64,000 nucleotides of DNA from Allobosea sp. 117 (GCF_000702305.1 NZ_JNLC01000017.1:248001-312000), one strand, 5' to 3'. Counted from the stretch's first letter, positions 21,327-31,039 are shown. A program made the numbers and translations. The notes: a model not told the origin generated them from the letters alone.

Positions 21327-21662
21327 ATGCGTAAGGTTCTGCTTGCCGCCATTGGTTCCGCTGCTCTTGGCCTGTTCGCGGCGGGAACCGCCTCGGCCAC
21401 TCCCCTTTCCGCCGGCGGGCGTGCCGTCATCGGCACCGAAGCCACCGCCCCGATCACGCAGGACGTCGCCTGGCGCACGGTCTGCAAGAAGCGCGTGGTC
21501 TGGCGCCGCGATCGCTGGGGTCGCCCGATCCGCGTCGCGGTGCGCGATTGCGACCGCGTCTGGGTGGGCCACCGCTATCCGCCGCGCTATTACGGCGCGC
21601 CGCGTCCCCATGGCGGGTACTACGCCGAGCCGTACTACCACCACCCCCGCCCCTATTATTGA
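21327..21662 (+). CDS. Small secreted protein with Tyr/His/Pro-rich tail
   Basis: The 111-residue protein has a clear signal peptide (MRKVLLAAIGSAALGLFAAG, cleavage likely after TASA). The mature part has two cysteines (CKKRVVWRRDRWG and RDCDRVW) that could form one disulphide, then a tail rich in Tyr, Pro, His and Gly. Similar short exported proteins are common and uncharacterised in Rhizobiales. A strong AGGAGG ribosome site supports the start. Its end overlaps the recO stop by 7 bp, tail to tail. Confidence 0.78.
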   Translation: MRKVLLAAIGSAALGLFAAGTASATPLSAGGRAVIGTEATAPITQDVAWRTVCKKRVVWRRDRWGRPIRVAVRDCDRVWVGHRYPPRYYGAPRPHGGYYAEPYYHHPRPYY

Positions 21663-22393
21663 TCGGTCCGGCGTAGCCGCCCGATAGACGCCAGAAACGC
21701 CGCGCGGGTCTCCGGCATCGGGAGCCCGCGCGGCTCGAAGACCCGGCGGGCGAGGAAGAAGCCGGTCAGCTCGAAGGCCGCGTCGACATCGCCCGCCGCC
21801 GGCACCTCGGCCACCTCGCCGACCAGGAAATAGGGCAGCGCCAGCAATTGCGTGCGCCAGGGCTCTCCGGCGTCGCGGCTCACCGCCCGGCCCGATTTCG
21901 GCGAGACATAGAGGAGATCGTGGCGCCCGCCGGTCGCCGCGCAGCGGTCGAGCTCCAGCCCGAAGCCGAGCTCCGACAGCATCATCAATTCGAAGCGCGC
22001 CACCAGCATCCCGGCCATGTCGGGCTCGGCGAGGTGCTCCAGCACGAAATCCAGCGTGTCGTGGAGATCGGGATGCGGGTCCCGCTCGGGCAGCATGCGG
22101 ACCATCGCCGCCAGATGCGCGAAGGCATAGGCGGCATGGGCGCTCGCCATCAGCCGGTCGGCGCGCGCCCGCGTCGCCTCGATGACGAAGCTGCCGAGAT
22201 GCTCGTCGAGCCGCGCCCGCCATGTCGCCCGCACGCCGTTGCCCGGCTGCAGCGCCGGCGCCTGGCGCCGCGAGCCGCCGCCGCGCACGAGGCCGAGATG
22301 GCGCCCATGCGCAGCCGTCAGCAATTCGACAATGGCATTGCCCTCGCCATGGCGGCGCAGGCCGAGAATGATGCCGTCGTCGATCCACTCCAT
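21656..22393 (-). CDS. recO: DNA repair protein RecO
   Basis: Helps RecR and RecA load on SSB-coated DNA. The 245-residue protein begins MEWIDDGIILGLRRHGEGNA, the OB-fold typical of RecO, with LVRGGGSRR on the DNA-binding side, and ends with an alpha-helical domain. No complete zinc cluster is seen. It is the last gene of the pyrE-to-recO block, 40 bp after era. The recO-era-rnc neighbourhood is well known in Proteobacteria. Confidence 0.92.
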   Translation of the reverse strand: MEWIDDGIILGLRRHGEGNAIVELLTAAHGRHLGLVRGGGSRRQAPALQPGNGVRATWRARLDEHLGSFVIEATRARADRLMASAHAAYAFAHLAAMVRMLPERDPHPDLHDTLDFVLEHLAEPDMAGMLVARFELMMLSELGFGLELDRCAATGGRHDLLYVSPKSGRAVSRDAGEPWRTQLLALPYFLVGEVAEVPAAGDVDAAFELTGFFLARRVFEPRGLPMPETRAAFLASIGRLRRTDQ

Positions 22394-22433
22394 GCGATAT
22401 CGCGTCCGGCCTCGCGCCCGTCCCTGCCGCCCG

Positions 22434-23348
22434 TCAGTCCGGCGGGGGGAAGTCGAGCCCCATCTCGCGGTAGCGTTCCGGATCGTCAGCCCAGTTCTCG
22501 CGCACCTTCACGAACAGGAAGAGGTGCACCTTGCTCTCGACGATCTCGGCGAGCTCCGCGCGGGCGGCCGAGGAGATCGCCTTGATCGTCTCGCCGCCCT
22601 TGCCGAGCACGATCTTACGCTGGCTCTCGCGCTCGACGAAGATGGTCTGCTCGATGCGCACCGAGCCGTCGCGCAGTTCCTTCCACGACTCGGTCTCGAC
22701 GGTGGAGCGGTAGGGCAGCTCGTCGTGCAGCCGCAGGAACAGCTTCTCACGGGTGATCTCGGCGGCGAGCATGCGCATGGGCGCGTCGGAGATCTGGTCT
22801 TCCGGATAGAGCCACGGGCCGGGCGGCATGGTCGCGGCCAGCCACTGGCGCATCTCGGCGAGTCCGTCTCCCTTCAGCGCCGAGATCATGAACAGCTTGT
22901 CGAAGCTGAGCTTGTCGGCGATGGCGCTCGCCAGCGTCAGCAGGTTCTCGCGCGGGATCAGGTCGATCTTGTTGAGCACGATGGCGCGGGGCCGGCGCAC
23001 CTCGGCGAGCCCGCGCATGATGGCGTCGACCTCCTCGGTGATGCCGGCGCGCGCGTCGACCAGCAGCATCACCGCGTCCGCGTCCCCCGCCCCGCTCCAG
23101 GCCGAGCGCACCATCGCCTTCTCCAGGCGGCGCTTGGGCGCGAAGATGCCGGGCGTGTCGACGAGGATGATCTGCGTCGCGCCCTCGATGGCGATGCCGC
23201 GCACGAGGCTGCGGGTCGTCTGCACCTTGTGCGAGACGATGGACACCTTGGTGCCGACCAGCGCGTTGGTGAGCGTCGACTTGCCGGCGTTCGGCGCGCC
23301 GATCAGGGCGACGAAGCCGCAGCGCGTATCGGATGTCTGGTCGGTCAT
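22434..23348 (-). CDS. era: GTPase Era
   Basis: Ribosome-assembly GTPase that binds the 3' end of 16S rRNA. The 304-residue protein has the G1 loop GAPNAGKST (about residues 17-25), G3 DTPGIF, and G4 NKIDL, then a C-terminal KH domain with the GKGGETIKAI loop. The start ATG overlaps the rnc stop by 4 bp. Upstream in-frame sequence is rnc read out of frame and was excluded. Confidence 0.96.
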   Translation of the reverse strand: MTDQTSDTRCGFVALIGAPNAGKSTLTNALVGTKVSIVSHKVQTTRSLVRGIAIEGATQIILVDTPGIFAPKRRLEKAMVRSAWSGAGDADAVMLLVDARAGITEEVDAIMRGLAEVRRPRAIVLNKIDLIPRENLLTLASAIADKLSFDKLFMISALKGDGLAEMRQWLAATMPPGPWLYPEDQISDAPMRMLAAEITREKLFLRLHDELPYRSTVETESWKELRDGSVRIEQTIFVERESQRKIVLGKGGETIKAISSAARAELAEIVESKVHLFLFVKVRENWADDPERYREMGLDFPPPD

Positions 23349-24064
23349 GCCTTCACCTGCGCGAGGAAGGCGGCGGCGGCCGCCTTCTGTGCATTCTGCT
23401 TGGAACGGCCCAGACCTTCCACCGGCTCGTGGCCGGGCAGCTCGACCGCGACGCGGAATTCGGGGCTGTGGTCGGGGCCGTGCTGGTCGATCATCCGGTA
23501 GTTCGGCGGCGGCAGGCCGCGCGCCTGCGCCCATTCCTGCAGCGCGGTCTTGGCGTCGCGTAGCTCGCCCTGGAAAAGCGCGAAGCGCGGGCGCCAGAAG
23601 CGCTCCACCGTCTTTTCCGCCGCCTCATAGCCGGCGTCGAGATAGACCGCCGCCAGCACCGATTCGGCGATGTCGGCGAGGATGGCGCGCCGCTCGTGGC
23701 CGCCCGCCCGCACCTCGCCGGCGCCGAGCCGGATGAACGGGCCGACGCCCATCTCGCCGGCGACCTCGGCGCAGGACTTCTCGCAGACGAGCTCGGCGAG
23801 CCGGCGCGACAGCTCGCCCTCCTCGGCGTTCGGATAGGCACGGTAGAGCATGTCGGACACCACGCAGCCGAGCACATGGTCGCCGAGGAATTCGAGCCGC
23901 TGATAGGAACGCACCCGCGCCGCCGCGCCCTGCACGCCGATGACGGCGCTGATGTGGGTCAGCGCCAGCGCCAGATGGCTCCGGTCGGCGAAGACATGGC
24001 CGAGACGTTCTTCCAGTGCGCCGAGATCGGCGTCACCGCCCGGGCGCTTGCCGCCCCTCGTCAT
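23345..24064 (-). CDS. rnc: Ribonuclease III
   Basis: Cuts double-stranded RNA in rRNA and mRNA processing. The 239-residue protein has the signature YQRLEFLGDHVLGCVVSDML and the second acidic motif LADIAESVLAAVYLD, then a C-terminal double-stranded RNA-binding domain (about 165-238) with EGLGRSKQNAQKAAAAAFL. The start overlaps the lepB stop by 4 bp. The signature's usual Asn-Glu-Arg is Tyr-Gln-Arg here; the catalytic acids are kept. Confidence 0.95.
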   Translation of the reverse strand: MTRGGKRPGGDADLGALEERLGHVFADRSHLALALTHISAVIGVQGAAARVRSYQRLEFLGDHVLGCVVSDMLYRAYPNAEEGELSRRLAELVCEKSCAEVAGEMGVGPFIRLGAGEVRAGGHERRAILADIAESVLAAVYLDAGYEAAEKTVERFWRPRFALFQGELRDAKTALQEWAQARGLPPPNYRMIDQHGPDHSPEFRVAVELPGHEPVEGLGRSKQNAQKAAAAAFLAQVKA

Positions 24065-24813
24065 CTGACGAAGGTGAAGAGACGGTCCCAGCGGACCGTC
24101 CACGGCCATTTCCAGAACTGCCACGCGGCATCGCCCTCGTGCACCGAGAAGAAGATCATCTGCGCGCGGCCGATGAGGTTCTCGTAGGGCACGTAGCCGA
24201 CCTGGCTCAGCACGCGGCTGTCGGTCGAGTTGTCGCGGTTGTCGCCCATCATGAAGAAATGGCCGGGCGGCACGGTGTAGACCGGCGTGTTGTCGTAGAA
24301 GCCGTTGTCGACGAGATCGAGCGTGTAATAGCTCACCCCGTTGGGCAGCGTCTCGCGCCAGCGCTTGACCTTCTGGACGTTGCCGCCGCCCTCGTCGTCG
24401 TCCCAGGTGCCGGCCGGCTCGCGCTGGACCGCCTGACCGTTGATGTGCAGCACGCCGGCGATCATCTGGATCTGGTCGCCCGGCAGGCCGATCACGCGCT
24501 TGATGTAGTCCGTCTCCTCGTCGCGCGGCAGCTTGAACACCACGACGTCGCCGCGATTGGGCTGGGACCCGAAGATGCGACCGTCGAACAGCGGCGGCGA
24601 GAGAGGCAGCGAGAAGCGGCTGTAGCCGTAGCTGAACTTCGACACGAACAGATAGTCGCCGACCAGCAGCGTCTCCTTCATCGAGCCCGAGGGGATGTTG
24701 AAGGGCTGGAACAGGAAGGTGCGGATGATGATGGCGATGAGGAACGCGTGGATGACGACGCGGACGGTTTCGCCGAGGCCGCCTTCCTTCTTCGGTTCCG
24801 TGGTCGAGGTCAT
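24061..24813 (-). CDS. lepB: Signal peptidase I
   Basis: Membrane serine protease that removes signal peptides. The 250-residue protein has one membrane helix (about residues 16-35), the catalytic serine Ser44 in PSGSMKETL, and the general-base lysine Lys105 in YIKRVIGLPGD. MGDNRDNSTDSR near residue 200 completes the family boxes. It starts 124 bp after the acpS stop and is coupled to rnc by a 4-bp overlap. Confidence 0.95.
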   Translation of the reverse strand: MTSTTEPKKEGGLGETVRVVIHAFLIAIIIRTFLFQPFNIPSGSMKETLLVGDYLFVSKFSYGYSRFSLPLSPPLFDGRIFGSQPNRGDVVVFKLPRDEETDYIKRVIGLPGDQIQMIAGVLHINGQAVQREPAGTWDDDEGGGNVQKVKRWRETLPNGVSYYTLDLVDNGFYDNTPVYTVPPGHFFMMGDNRDNSTDSRVLSQVGYVPYENLIGRAQMIFFSVHEGDAAWQFWKWPWTVRWDRLFTFVR

Positions 24814-24937
24814 GTCGGATTCCGCTGCGGAGCGACGCCGCGGAAAGGGTCCGAGCGCCGCATGGGTCCGCTCCTATAGCCGCTCGGCCGGCCTGCGGCA
24901 ACGCGCACCGGTCACGATCCGACGAGCTTCCGCACGG

Positions 24938-25348
24938 TCACGGCGCGGGTGCCTTGGGCACGGCGCTGATGATCACGAAAGCCTGCGCCATCGGGCCGTC
25001 ATCGGTGATGGTGAGGTCGATGCGGGCGTCGAAGCCCGGCGGCGTGATGGCCTCGAGCCGCGCGCGGGCGCCGCCGGTCAGCAGCAGGGTCGGCGCGCCC
25101 GAAGGCAGGTTGACGACGCCCATGTCGCGCCAGAACACGCCCTGCGCCAGGCCGGTGCCGAGCGCCTTGGCGCAGGCTTCCTTGGCGGCGAAGCGCTTGG
25201 CGTAGCTCTCCGCGCGCCGCTTGCGGCGCTCCGACTTCGCGCGCTCGACGGGCGTGAACACCCGCTCGAGGAAGCGCTCGCCATGGCGCTCCAGCACCTC
25301 GGCGACGCGCCGGGCGTCGATGATGTCGGAGCCGATGCCGAGGATCAT
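24938..25348 (-). CDS. acpS: Holo-[acyl-carrier-protein] synthase
   Basis: Moves 4'-phosphopantetheine from CoA to apo-ACP. The 136-residue protein starts [15 protein letters not shown], with the magnesium aspartate of GSDI, and contains [15 protein letters not shown], the second metal and substrate motif. It lies 29 bp after pdxJ in the growth-gene cluster. The length fits the AcpS class. Confidence 0.95.
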   Translation of the reverse strand: MILGIGSDIIDARRVAEVLERHGERFLERVFTPVERAKSERRKRRAESYAKRFAAKEACAKALGTGLAQGVFWRDMGVVNLPSGAPTLLLTGGARARLEAITPPGFDARIDLTITDDGPMAQAFVIISAVPKAPAP

Positions 25349-25377
25349 GGAAACCTCATCACGGGTCTGCCTCGTGC

Positions 25378-26157
25378 TCAGGCGACGGCGAGCGCGGCCT
25401 TGCGCCCGTGCGCGATCACCTGACGCATCCGGCGGACCGAGGCTTCGAGACCGACGAAGATCGCCTCGCCGATCAGGAAATGCCCGATGTTCAGCTCGCG
25501 CAGCTCGGGAAACACCGAGATGGCCTCGGCGGTTTCATAGTCGAGGCCATGGCCGGCATGGACCTCCAGCCCGAGCGCCGCGGCCTGGGTGGCGGCACGG
25601 CGCAGGCGCTCGAACTCGGCTTCGGCCTCCGCGCCATGGCCGGCGGCACGCAGCTCGCACCAGGCGCCGGTGTGCAGCTCGACGACGGCCGCGCCGATGT
25701 CCGCGCTGGCGGCGATCTGGTCCGGATCGGGCGCGACGAAGAGCGAGACGCGGATGCCGGCCCTGGCCAGCGTGTCCACATGCCGGGCGAGAGTAACGCC
25801 GCCGCCGAGCACGTCGAGGCCGCCTTCCGTGGTGCGCTCCTCGCGCCGCTCGGGCACCAAGCAGCAGGCATGGGGCGCGGCTTCTAGCGCGATGCCGACC
25901 ATCTCGTCGGTCGCCGCCATCTCGAAATTCAGCGGCACCAGCAGCTCCGCCTTCAGCCGGCGGATATCCTCGTCACGGATGTGGCGGCGATCCTCGCGCA
26001 GATGCGCGGTGATGCCGTCGGCGCCGGCGGCGACCGCCAGCAGGGCGGCGCGGACGACGTCGGGATGGACGCCGCCGCGCGCGTTGCGCACCGTGGCGAC
26101 GTGATCGACATTGACGCCGAGGCGGATCGCCGGCGGCTGGCGGTGAAGTGCGGTCAC
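25378..26157 (-). CDS. pdxJ: Pyridoxine 5'-phosphate synthase
   Basis: Condenses 1-deoxyxylulose 5-phosphate with aminoacetone phosphate in the DXP-dependent PLP route. The 259-residue TIM barrel begins after a GTG start, read as [25 protein letters not shown], whose [15 protein letters not shown] segment is the family hallmark. [12 protein letters not shown] and LHTGAWCE are further active-site parts. The GTG overlaps the pyrE stop by 4 bp, which fixes the start although the frame is open upstream. Confidence 0.94.
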   Translation of the reverse strand: MTALHRQPPAIRLGVNVDHVATVRNARGGVHPDVVRAALLAVAAGADGITAHLREDRRHIRDEDIRRLKAELLVPLNFEMAATDEMVGIALEAAPHACCLVPERREERTTEGGLDVLGGGVTLARHVDTLARAGIRVSLFVAPDPDQIAASADIGAAVVELHTGAWCELRAAGHGAEAEAEFERLRRAATQAAALGLEVHAGHGLDYETAEAISVFPELRELNIGHFLIGEAIFVGLEASVRRMRQVIAHGRKAALAVA

Positions 26158-26747
26158 GGCTTTGCACCTTGAATGCCGCGGCTGCCGGGCTTCACCGCCG
26201 GGATGGCGGCGAGTTCCGGCGGCAGCGCGTCGGGAGCATAGGTCGGGATGTCGACCGCGGCGAGCGCGACCAGCGGCACGCCGAGATCGGCCTTGCCGCC
26301 GGAGCGGTCGATGAGGCAGGCGGCGCCGACCACGGTGCCGGGCGTGTCGGCGATGGCGGCGAGGCATTCGCGCGACGAAAGCCCGGTGGTGACAATGTCC
26401 TCGACCATGACGACGCGGGCGCCCTCGGGGATGCTGAAGCCACGGCGCAGCGCGAACTTGCCGTCCTCGCGCTCGACGAATACCGCCTTGGCGCCGAGCT
26501 GGCGCGCCGTCTCGTAGCCCGGCACGATGCCGCCGATGGCCGGGGAGACGACGTAATCGATCGTGCCGAACCGCGCCTCGATCTTGTGCGCCAGCGCCCG
26601 GCACAGGCGTTCGGTGCGCGCCGGGTCCATGAAGATGAACATCTTCTGCAGGAAGACCGGGCTGCGCAGGCCGGAGGAGAGGATGAAATGGCCTTCGAGG
26701 AGCGCCCCGGCGTCGCGGAACTCCTGCAGAACCTCGTCTTGAGTCAT
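26154..26747 (-). CDS. pyrE: Orotate phosphoribosyltransferase
   Basis: Fifth step of UMP synthesis: orotate plus PRPP gives orotidine 5'-phosphate. The 197-residue protein has the PRPP loop [17 protein letters not shown] and [15 protein letters not shown] near the start, typical of the alphaproteobacterial form. It is the first gene of the pyrE-pdxJ-acpS-lepB-rnc-era-recO run on the minus strand; the promoter should lie in the gap before the repeat at 26847. Confidence 0.94.
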   Translation of the reverse strand: MTQDEVLQEFRDAGALLEGHFILSSGLRSPVFLQKMFIFMDPARTERLCRALAHKIEARFGTIDYVVSPAIGGIVPGYETARQLGAKAVFVEREDGKFALRRGFSIPEGARVVMVEDIVTTGLSSRECLAAIADTPGTVVGAACLIDRSGGKADLGVPLVALAAVDIPTYAPDALPPELAAIPAVKPGSRGIQGAKP

Positions 26748-26846
26748 GTCGGGACGGCCCAGCGGTGACGGATCGGCGCTAGATAACTGATCCGCCCCGC
26801 GCCGTCATCCGCCCTCACAGCCTGTTTGGGCATGAGCGAAAGGCAC

Positions 26847-26976
26847 CGTGGTACGTCCTTCGAGGCCCGGCTGCGCCGGGCACCTCAGGATGACGGCGTT
26901 TCTAAAAGCCGATGGACCAACGGCGTCATGCTGAGGCGCTCGCCCGCAGGGCGAGCCTCGAAGCACGCACGGCCTC
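26847..26976. repeat. Interspersed 130-bp repeat, family B copy 1
   Basis: Two facing palindromic halves: GAGGCCCGGCTGCGCCGGGC with CACCTCAGGATGACG on the left and GTCATGCTGAGG with CGCCCGCAGGGCGAGCCTCG on the right. The reverse complement of the 130-bp unit at 33411-33540 aligns along its whole length with few differences. The unit fills the gap between pyrE and the transglutaminase gene. Confidence 0.8.
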
Positions 26977-26981
26977 GTCGC

Positions 26982-27821
26982 TCAGGCGGCGGCGCTGCCG
27001 ACACGGCGCGCATGGGCCGGCAGCTCGTCGGTCCACACCTCGAAATGCGCGAGCCGGTGCGGGCCGAAGGTATTGACGATGGCGACGTCGGTGGCGTCGC
27101 GGCCGCGACCGATCACCACCCGGCCGGTACGCGGGCGATTGTGGCGCGCGTCGAAGGCGTACCACCGCCCGTCGAGATAGACCTCGAACCAGGCGGAGAA
27201 ATCCATCGGCGCAGGATCGCGCGGCACGCCGATGTCGCCGAGATAGCCGGTGCAGTAGCGCGCCGGGATATTGGTGGCGCGGCACAGCGTGATGGCGAGA
27301 TGGGCGAAGTCCCGGCACACGCCGCGCCGCTCCTGATAGGCGCGGAAGGCGGAGCGGGTGCAATCCGCGTGCTGGTAGCCGAACTCGATATGCTCGTGCA
27401 CGAAGTCGCAGATCGCCTGGACGCGCGACCATCCCTCCGGGACGCGGCCGAACAGGCGCCAGGCCTCTGTCGCCAGCAGGTCGGTCTCGCAATAGCGGCT
27501 GCCGAGCAGATAGGCCATCGCGTCGGCCGGCAGCTTGGCGAGCGGCACCTGGCAGGCCGCGAGATTGACGAGGTCCGGCTTCCCGTCGTCCTCGATGACG
27601 CCGTCCTGCTCGATGGTGGTCACCCCGGCGGGCAGAACCAGCCTGTGCACCACGTTGGAAAAGGGATCGAAGCCCCGGCTGATGGGTACGCTGGGCGTGA
27701 CGATCAGCGGCGTCTGCTCGACGATGTCGTCCGCGCGCGAGGGGTGGACATCGACCATCAGCGTCGCGACGGTCGGCTGCGGGCACTCCAATGCGATGCG
27801 GAAGCCGATATTGATGCGCAT
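26982..27821 (-). CDS. Transglutaminase-like protein with non-canonical triad
   Basis: A 279-residue cytoplasmic-looking protein. An N-terminal beta domain (to about 80) precedes a transglutaminase core with the nucleophile Cys169 in RGVCRDFAHLAI. The place of the catalytic histidine, usually DxHAW, reads DFSAW with Ser209, and Asp224 follows in FDARHN. I recall that Rhizobiales relatives share this serine, so it may be a subfamily feature and the chemistry may differ from peptidase or transglutaminase action. It separates spoT from pyrE, genes often adjacent in related genomes, and may be an insertion. Confidence 0.82.
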   Translation of the reverse strand: MRINIGFRIALECPQPTVATLMVDVHPSRADDIVEQTPLIVTPSVPISRGFDPFSNVVHRLVLPAGVTTIEQDGVIEDDGKPDLVNLAACQVPLAKLPADAMAYLLGSRYCETDLLATEAWRLFGRVPEGWSRVQAICDFVHEHIEFGYQHADCTRSAFRAYQERRGVCRDFAHLAITLCRATNIPARYCTGYLGDIGVPRDPAPMDFSAWFEVYLDGRWYAFDARHNRPRTGRVVIGRGRDATDVAIVNTFGPHRLAHFEVWTDELPAHARRVGSAAA

Positions 27822-27938
27822 GTCGTCCTCGCCGGTTACGGTCGATGAGCCTGGAAGCCCGCACGCGAGAGCGGCGGGGACTGTGGCTCTGGCAACCGCC
27901 GAGGAAGGTTAAAGTTCCGCCCGTCGTTAGCGGTCCGA

Positions 27939-30149
27939 TCAACCGTTGAGGCGTTCGACGCTGGATACCACCGGGCGCGAGCGCAGGTCGGCGATGATGC
28001 CGTTGAGGTGGCGCAGATCATAGACCTCGACGTCGATCACCATGCGGGTGAAATCGTTCGAGCGCGAGGTCATGCGCAGATTGTCGATGTTGCCGTCCCG
28101 CTCGCCGATCACCTGCGCTATCTGGGCGAGCGAGCCGGGTTCGTTCGAGGCGGTGACGACGAGCTGCGCGGGAAAGCGCTGCGGGTCGTCCTCGTCGACG
28201 TCCCAGCGCACGTCGAGCCAGCGCTCCGGCTCCTCCTCGAAATCCTGCAGCGCCGGCGACTGGATCGGGTAGACGGTGATCCCCTCGCCCGCCGTCAGGA
28301 TGCCGACGATGCGGTCGCCCGGCACGGCCCCGCCGTTCGGTGCGAAGCGCACCGGCAGGTCGCCATTGATGCCGCGGATGGGGATGGCGGTCATCGGGTC
28401 CGGATCGGCCTCGATGCCGGGGATCTTGAACTTGAGGCTCTGCCCCGCCTTGAGCTCGAACCACCCCTCGCCGCGCGGAGCGCTCGCGCGCTCCTCCGGG
28501 GCGCGGGCGCCCGTCCATTCCGGGTGCAGCGCCTTCACCACGTCGTCGGCGCGCATCTCGCTGCGGCCCACGGCGGCGTAGACATCGTCGAGCGAGGTGC
28601 GGGCAAGGCGGCTCAGCGCCCCCGACAGGCGCTCCTCCGAGAAGGGCTTGCCGGCGCGGGCGAAGGCGCGCTCGACGATCTTGCGTCCGAGCCCGGCATA
28701 TTGCGCGCGGACCGCCGCGCGGGTGGCGCGGCGGATGGCGGCGCGCGCCTTGCCGGTGACCACGATCGATTCCCAGGCGGCGGGCGGGGTCTGCGCGGTC
28801 GAGGTGATGATCTCGACCTCGTCGCCATTGTGCAGCTCGGAGACCAGCGGCGAGACCTTGCCGTTGATCTTGGCGCCGACCGCCATGTTGCCGACGTCGG
28901 TGTGCACCGCATAGGCAAAGTCGATCGGCGTCGCGCGGCGCGGAAGCGCGATCAGCCGGCCTTTCGGGGTGAAGCAGAACACCTGATCGTGGAACAGCTC
29001 GAGCTTGGTGTGCTCGAGGAATTCCTCGGGGCTGGAGCCTTCCGCCAGCAGCTCGATGGTGCGGCGCAGCCAGCCATAGGCGTTGGAGTCGCGTGCCAGC
29101 AGATCGGCGGCCGGACTGTTGTCCTTGTACAGCGCATGGGCGGCGATGCCGTACTCCGCGATCTCGTGCATCTTGCGGGTGCGGATCTGCAGCTCGACGC
29201 GCTGGCGGCCCGGCCCCACCACCGTCGTGTGGATGGAGCGGTAGTCGTTCTGCTTCGGGGTCGAGATGTAGTCCTTGAAGCGGCCGGGCACGACCGGCCA
29301 CTTGGTGTGCACCACGCCGAGCGCGCCATAGCACTGCTCGACGCTGTCGACGATGATGCGGAAGCCGTAGATGTCCGAGAGCTGCTCGAACGCCACCGCC
29401 TTCTGCTCCATCTTCCGCCAGATCGAATAAGGCCGCTTCTCGCGCCCCTTGACCGAGGCCTGCACGCCCTTCTGCGCGAGCGCGTCGGAGAGCTCGCGCT
29501 CAATGGCCGCGAGGACCTCGCCGCTGCTCTCCTTCAGGGTTTCGAGCCGCGCCCGGATCGATTCATAGGCCTCCGGCGAAAGCTGGCGGAAGGCAAGGTC
29601 CTCCAGCTCCTCGCGCATGTCGTGCATGCCCATGCGCCCGGCGAGCGGGGCATAGATGTCCAGCGTCTCCTGCGCGACGCGGTTGCGCTTCTCCTCGGGC
29701 ACCCATTTGAGGGTGCGCATGTTGTGCAGCCGGTCGGCGAGCTTGACCAGCAGCACGCGCACGTCGTCGGCGATGGCGAGCAGGAGCTTGCGCAGGTTCT
29801 CGGCCTGCTTCGCCTGCTTGGAGACGAGGTCGAGCTTCTTGATCTTGGTGAGGCCCTCGACCAGCGCGCCGATCTGCGGCCCGAACAGCCGGTCGATCTC
29901 GTCGCGGGTGGCGTCGGTATCCTCGATGGTGTCGTGCAGCAGCGCGGCGACGATGGTGGCGTCGTCCAGCTTCAGGTCGGTGAGGATCGCCGCGACTTCG
30001 AGGGGATGCGAGAAATAGGGATCGCCGGAGGCGCGCGTCTGCGTGCCATGCGCGCGCATGGCATAGACGTAGGCGCGGTCGAGCAGCGCTTCGTCGGTGT
30101 TGGGGTTGTACCGGCGTACGCGCTCGACGAGCTCGTACTGCCGCATCAT
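27939..30149 (-). CDS. spoT: Bifunctional (p)ppGpp synthetase/hydrolase
   Basis: Makes and degrades the stringent-response alarmone. The 736-residue protein has, in order, an HD hydrolase domain (His48, then His72-Asp73 in LLHDTIEDTDA), a RelA/SpoT synthetase domain (about 235-350, with YRSIHTTVVGPG), a TGS domain (about 390-450), and a C-terminal ACT domain (about 660-735). Both catalytic parts look complete, so a bifunctional enzyme is expected, as usual in Rhizobiales where it is often called rsh or relA. It follows rpoZ, separated by a terminator. Confidence 0.95.
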   Translation of the reverse strand: MMRQYELVERVRRYNPNTDEALLDRAYVYAMRAHGTQTRASGDPYFSHPLEVAAILTDLKLDDATIVAALLHDTIEDTDATRDEIDRLFGPQIGALVEGLTKIKKLDLVSKQAKQAENLRKLLLAIADDVRVLLVKLADRLHNMRTLKWVPEEKRNRVAQETLDIYAPLAGRMGMHDMREELEDLAFRQLSPEAYESIRARLETLKESSGEVLAAIERELSDALAQKGVQASVKGREKRPYSIWRKMEQKAVAFEQLSDIYGFRIIVDSVEQCYGALGVVHTKWPVVPGRFKDYISTPKQNDYRSIHTTVVGPGRQRVELQIRTRKMHEIAEYGIAAHALYKDNSPAADLLARDSNAYGWLRRTIELLAEGSSPEEFLEHTKLELFHDQVFCFTPKGRLIALPRRATPIDFAYAVHTDVGNMAVGAKINGKVSPLVSELHNGDEVEIITSTAQTPPAAWESIVVTGKARAAIRRATRAAVRAQYAGLGRKIVERAFARAGKPFSEERLSGALSRLARTSLDDVYAAVGRSEMRADDVVKALHPEWTGARAPEERASAPRGEGWFELKAGQSLKFKIPGIEADPDPMTAIPIRGINGDLPVRFAPNGGAVPGDRIVGILTAGEGITVYPIQSPALQDFEEEPERWLDVRWDVDEDDPQRFPAQLVVTASNEPGSLAQIAQVIGERDGNIDNLRMTSRSNDFTRMVIDVEVYDLRHLNGIIADLRSRPVVSSVERLNG

Positions 30150-30246
30150 GACAGACTTGACCCGTGCGATGCCGGCGCGCGGCCGGCTGAGCTAGATATC
30201 ATCCGCGCCCATAGTCGACGCAAGCCATCGCGTTGAAAATAGGTGC

Positions 30247-30276
30247 AAAAACGAAGGCCCGGCGCATGGCCGGGCC
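30247..30276 (-). terminator. Rho-independent terminator between rpoZ and spoT
   Basis: On the minus strand a perfect 8-bp stem GGCCCGGC/GCCGGGCC with a 5-nt loop is followed by TTCGTTTTTG. It sits 31 bp after the rpoZ stop and suggests that spoT may have its own promoter or depend on read-through. Confidence 0.75.
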
Positions 30277-30307
30277 TCTGTGTCGCAGGCGACCGAGGGA
30301 CGGTCGA

Positions 30308-30697
30308 TCAGCCTTCGTCGTCGTCGCTCGGCTCGGGCGGCACGAGGCCCTGCAGGCCGGCGAGCAGTTCCTCTTCGGTCATGCGGTCGAGCATGACGTC
30401 GGAATCGTCCGAACCACCCTCGCCGCTCGAGGCGATCATCGGAACGGTCTCGGGCTCCGGCTCATCCACCTCGGTGAACTTCTGCAGCGAGTGGATGAGG
30501 TCCTCCTTGAGGTCCTCGGGCGAGATCGTCTGGTCGGCGATCTCGCGCAGCGCGACGACGGGATTCTTGTCGTTGTCGCGATCGACGGTGATCGGCTGGC
30601 CAGAGGAAATCATCCGGGCGCGATGCCCGGCGAGAAGAACGAGTTCGAAGCGATTGTCGACCTTGTCGATGCAATCCTCGACGGTGACGCGAGCCAT
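30308..30697 (-). CDS. rpoZ: RNA polymerase omega subunit
   Basis: Small subunit that aids assembly of RNA polymerase and, in Proteobacteria, forms part of a ppGpp site. The 129-residue protein starts [20 protein letters not shown] and has [12 protein letters not shown] and [14 protein letters not shown], the conserved core. The C-terminal half is acidic and less conserved, as usual in alphaproteobacteria. The ATG was chosen over an upstream in-frame start because it opens the family core. Confidence 0.94.
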   Translation of the reverse strand: MARVTVEDCIDKVDNRFELVLLAGHRARMISSGQPITVDRDNDKNPVVALREIADQTISPEDLKEDLIHSLQKFTEVDEPEPETVPMIASSGEGGSDDSDVMLDRMTEEELLAGLQGLVPPEPSDDDEG

Positions 30698-31039
30698 GCC
30701 TCGGCGCTCCTGTTCGATAATCGGGAAACGGCACGCTTTAACCGAACAGCGGGAAAAGGGCAAGTTTTCGCATTTCGTCCCGCGATTTCGTGGTCCGGCG
30801 CCTCCCGCCGCGGCCGCGATGATGATAAGAATGCCGGAACTGGGCCATCGGCGCGCCGATCATTGCCGGCGGGGCCCTTCTCCACAATAATTAGCGTGCC
30901 GGCTTCATATCCGCGTGCTTTGCCTTGCACACGCCACAAATTGCCTATGTGAGTAAGAACCGGTGCGGCAAGTGATCGTATGCGTGCGATCATTTTCGAT
31001 TACCGCGACGTACCACTATATTCTGAGTAACGGTTAATC
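30698..31039. other. Divergent intergenic region between rpoZ and the NYN gene
   Basis: A 342-bp stretch without a convincing gene. It becomes AT-richer after 30940. A TTGCAC sequence near 30925 with a TATGTG 17 bp on could be a weak plus-strand promoter, but this is a low-confidence reading. Confidence 0.4.

Noticed and set aside
24065-24901. N-terminal extension of RNase III in the same frame
   Set aside because: The extension overlaps lepB in another frame. The ATG overlapping the lepB stop gives the normal family length.
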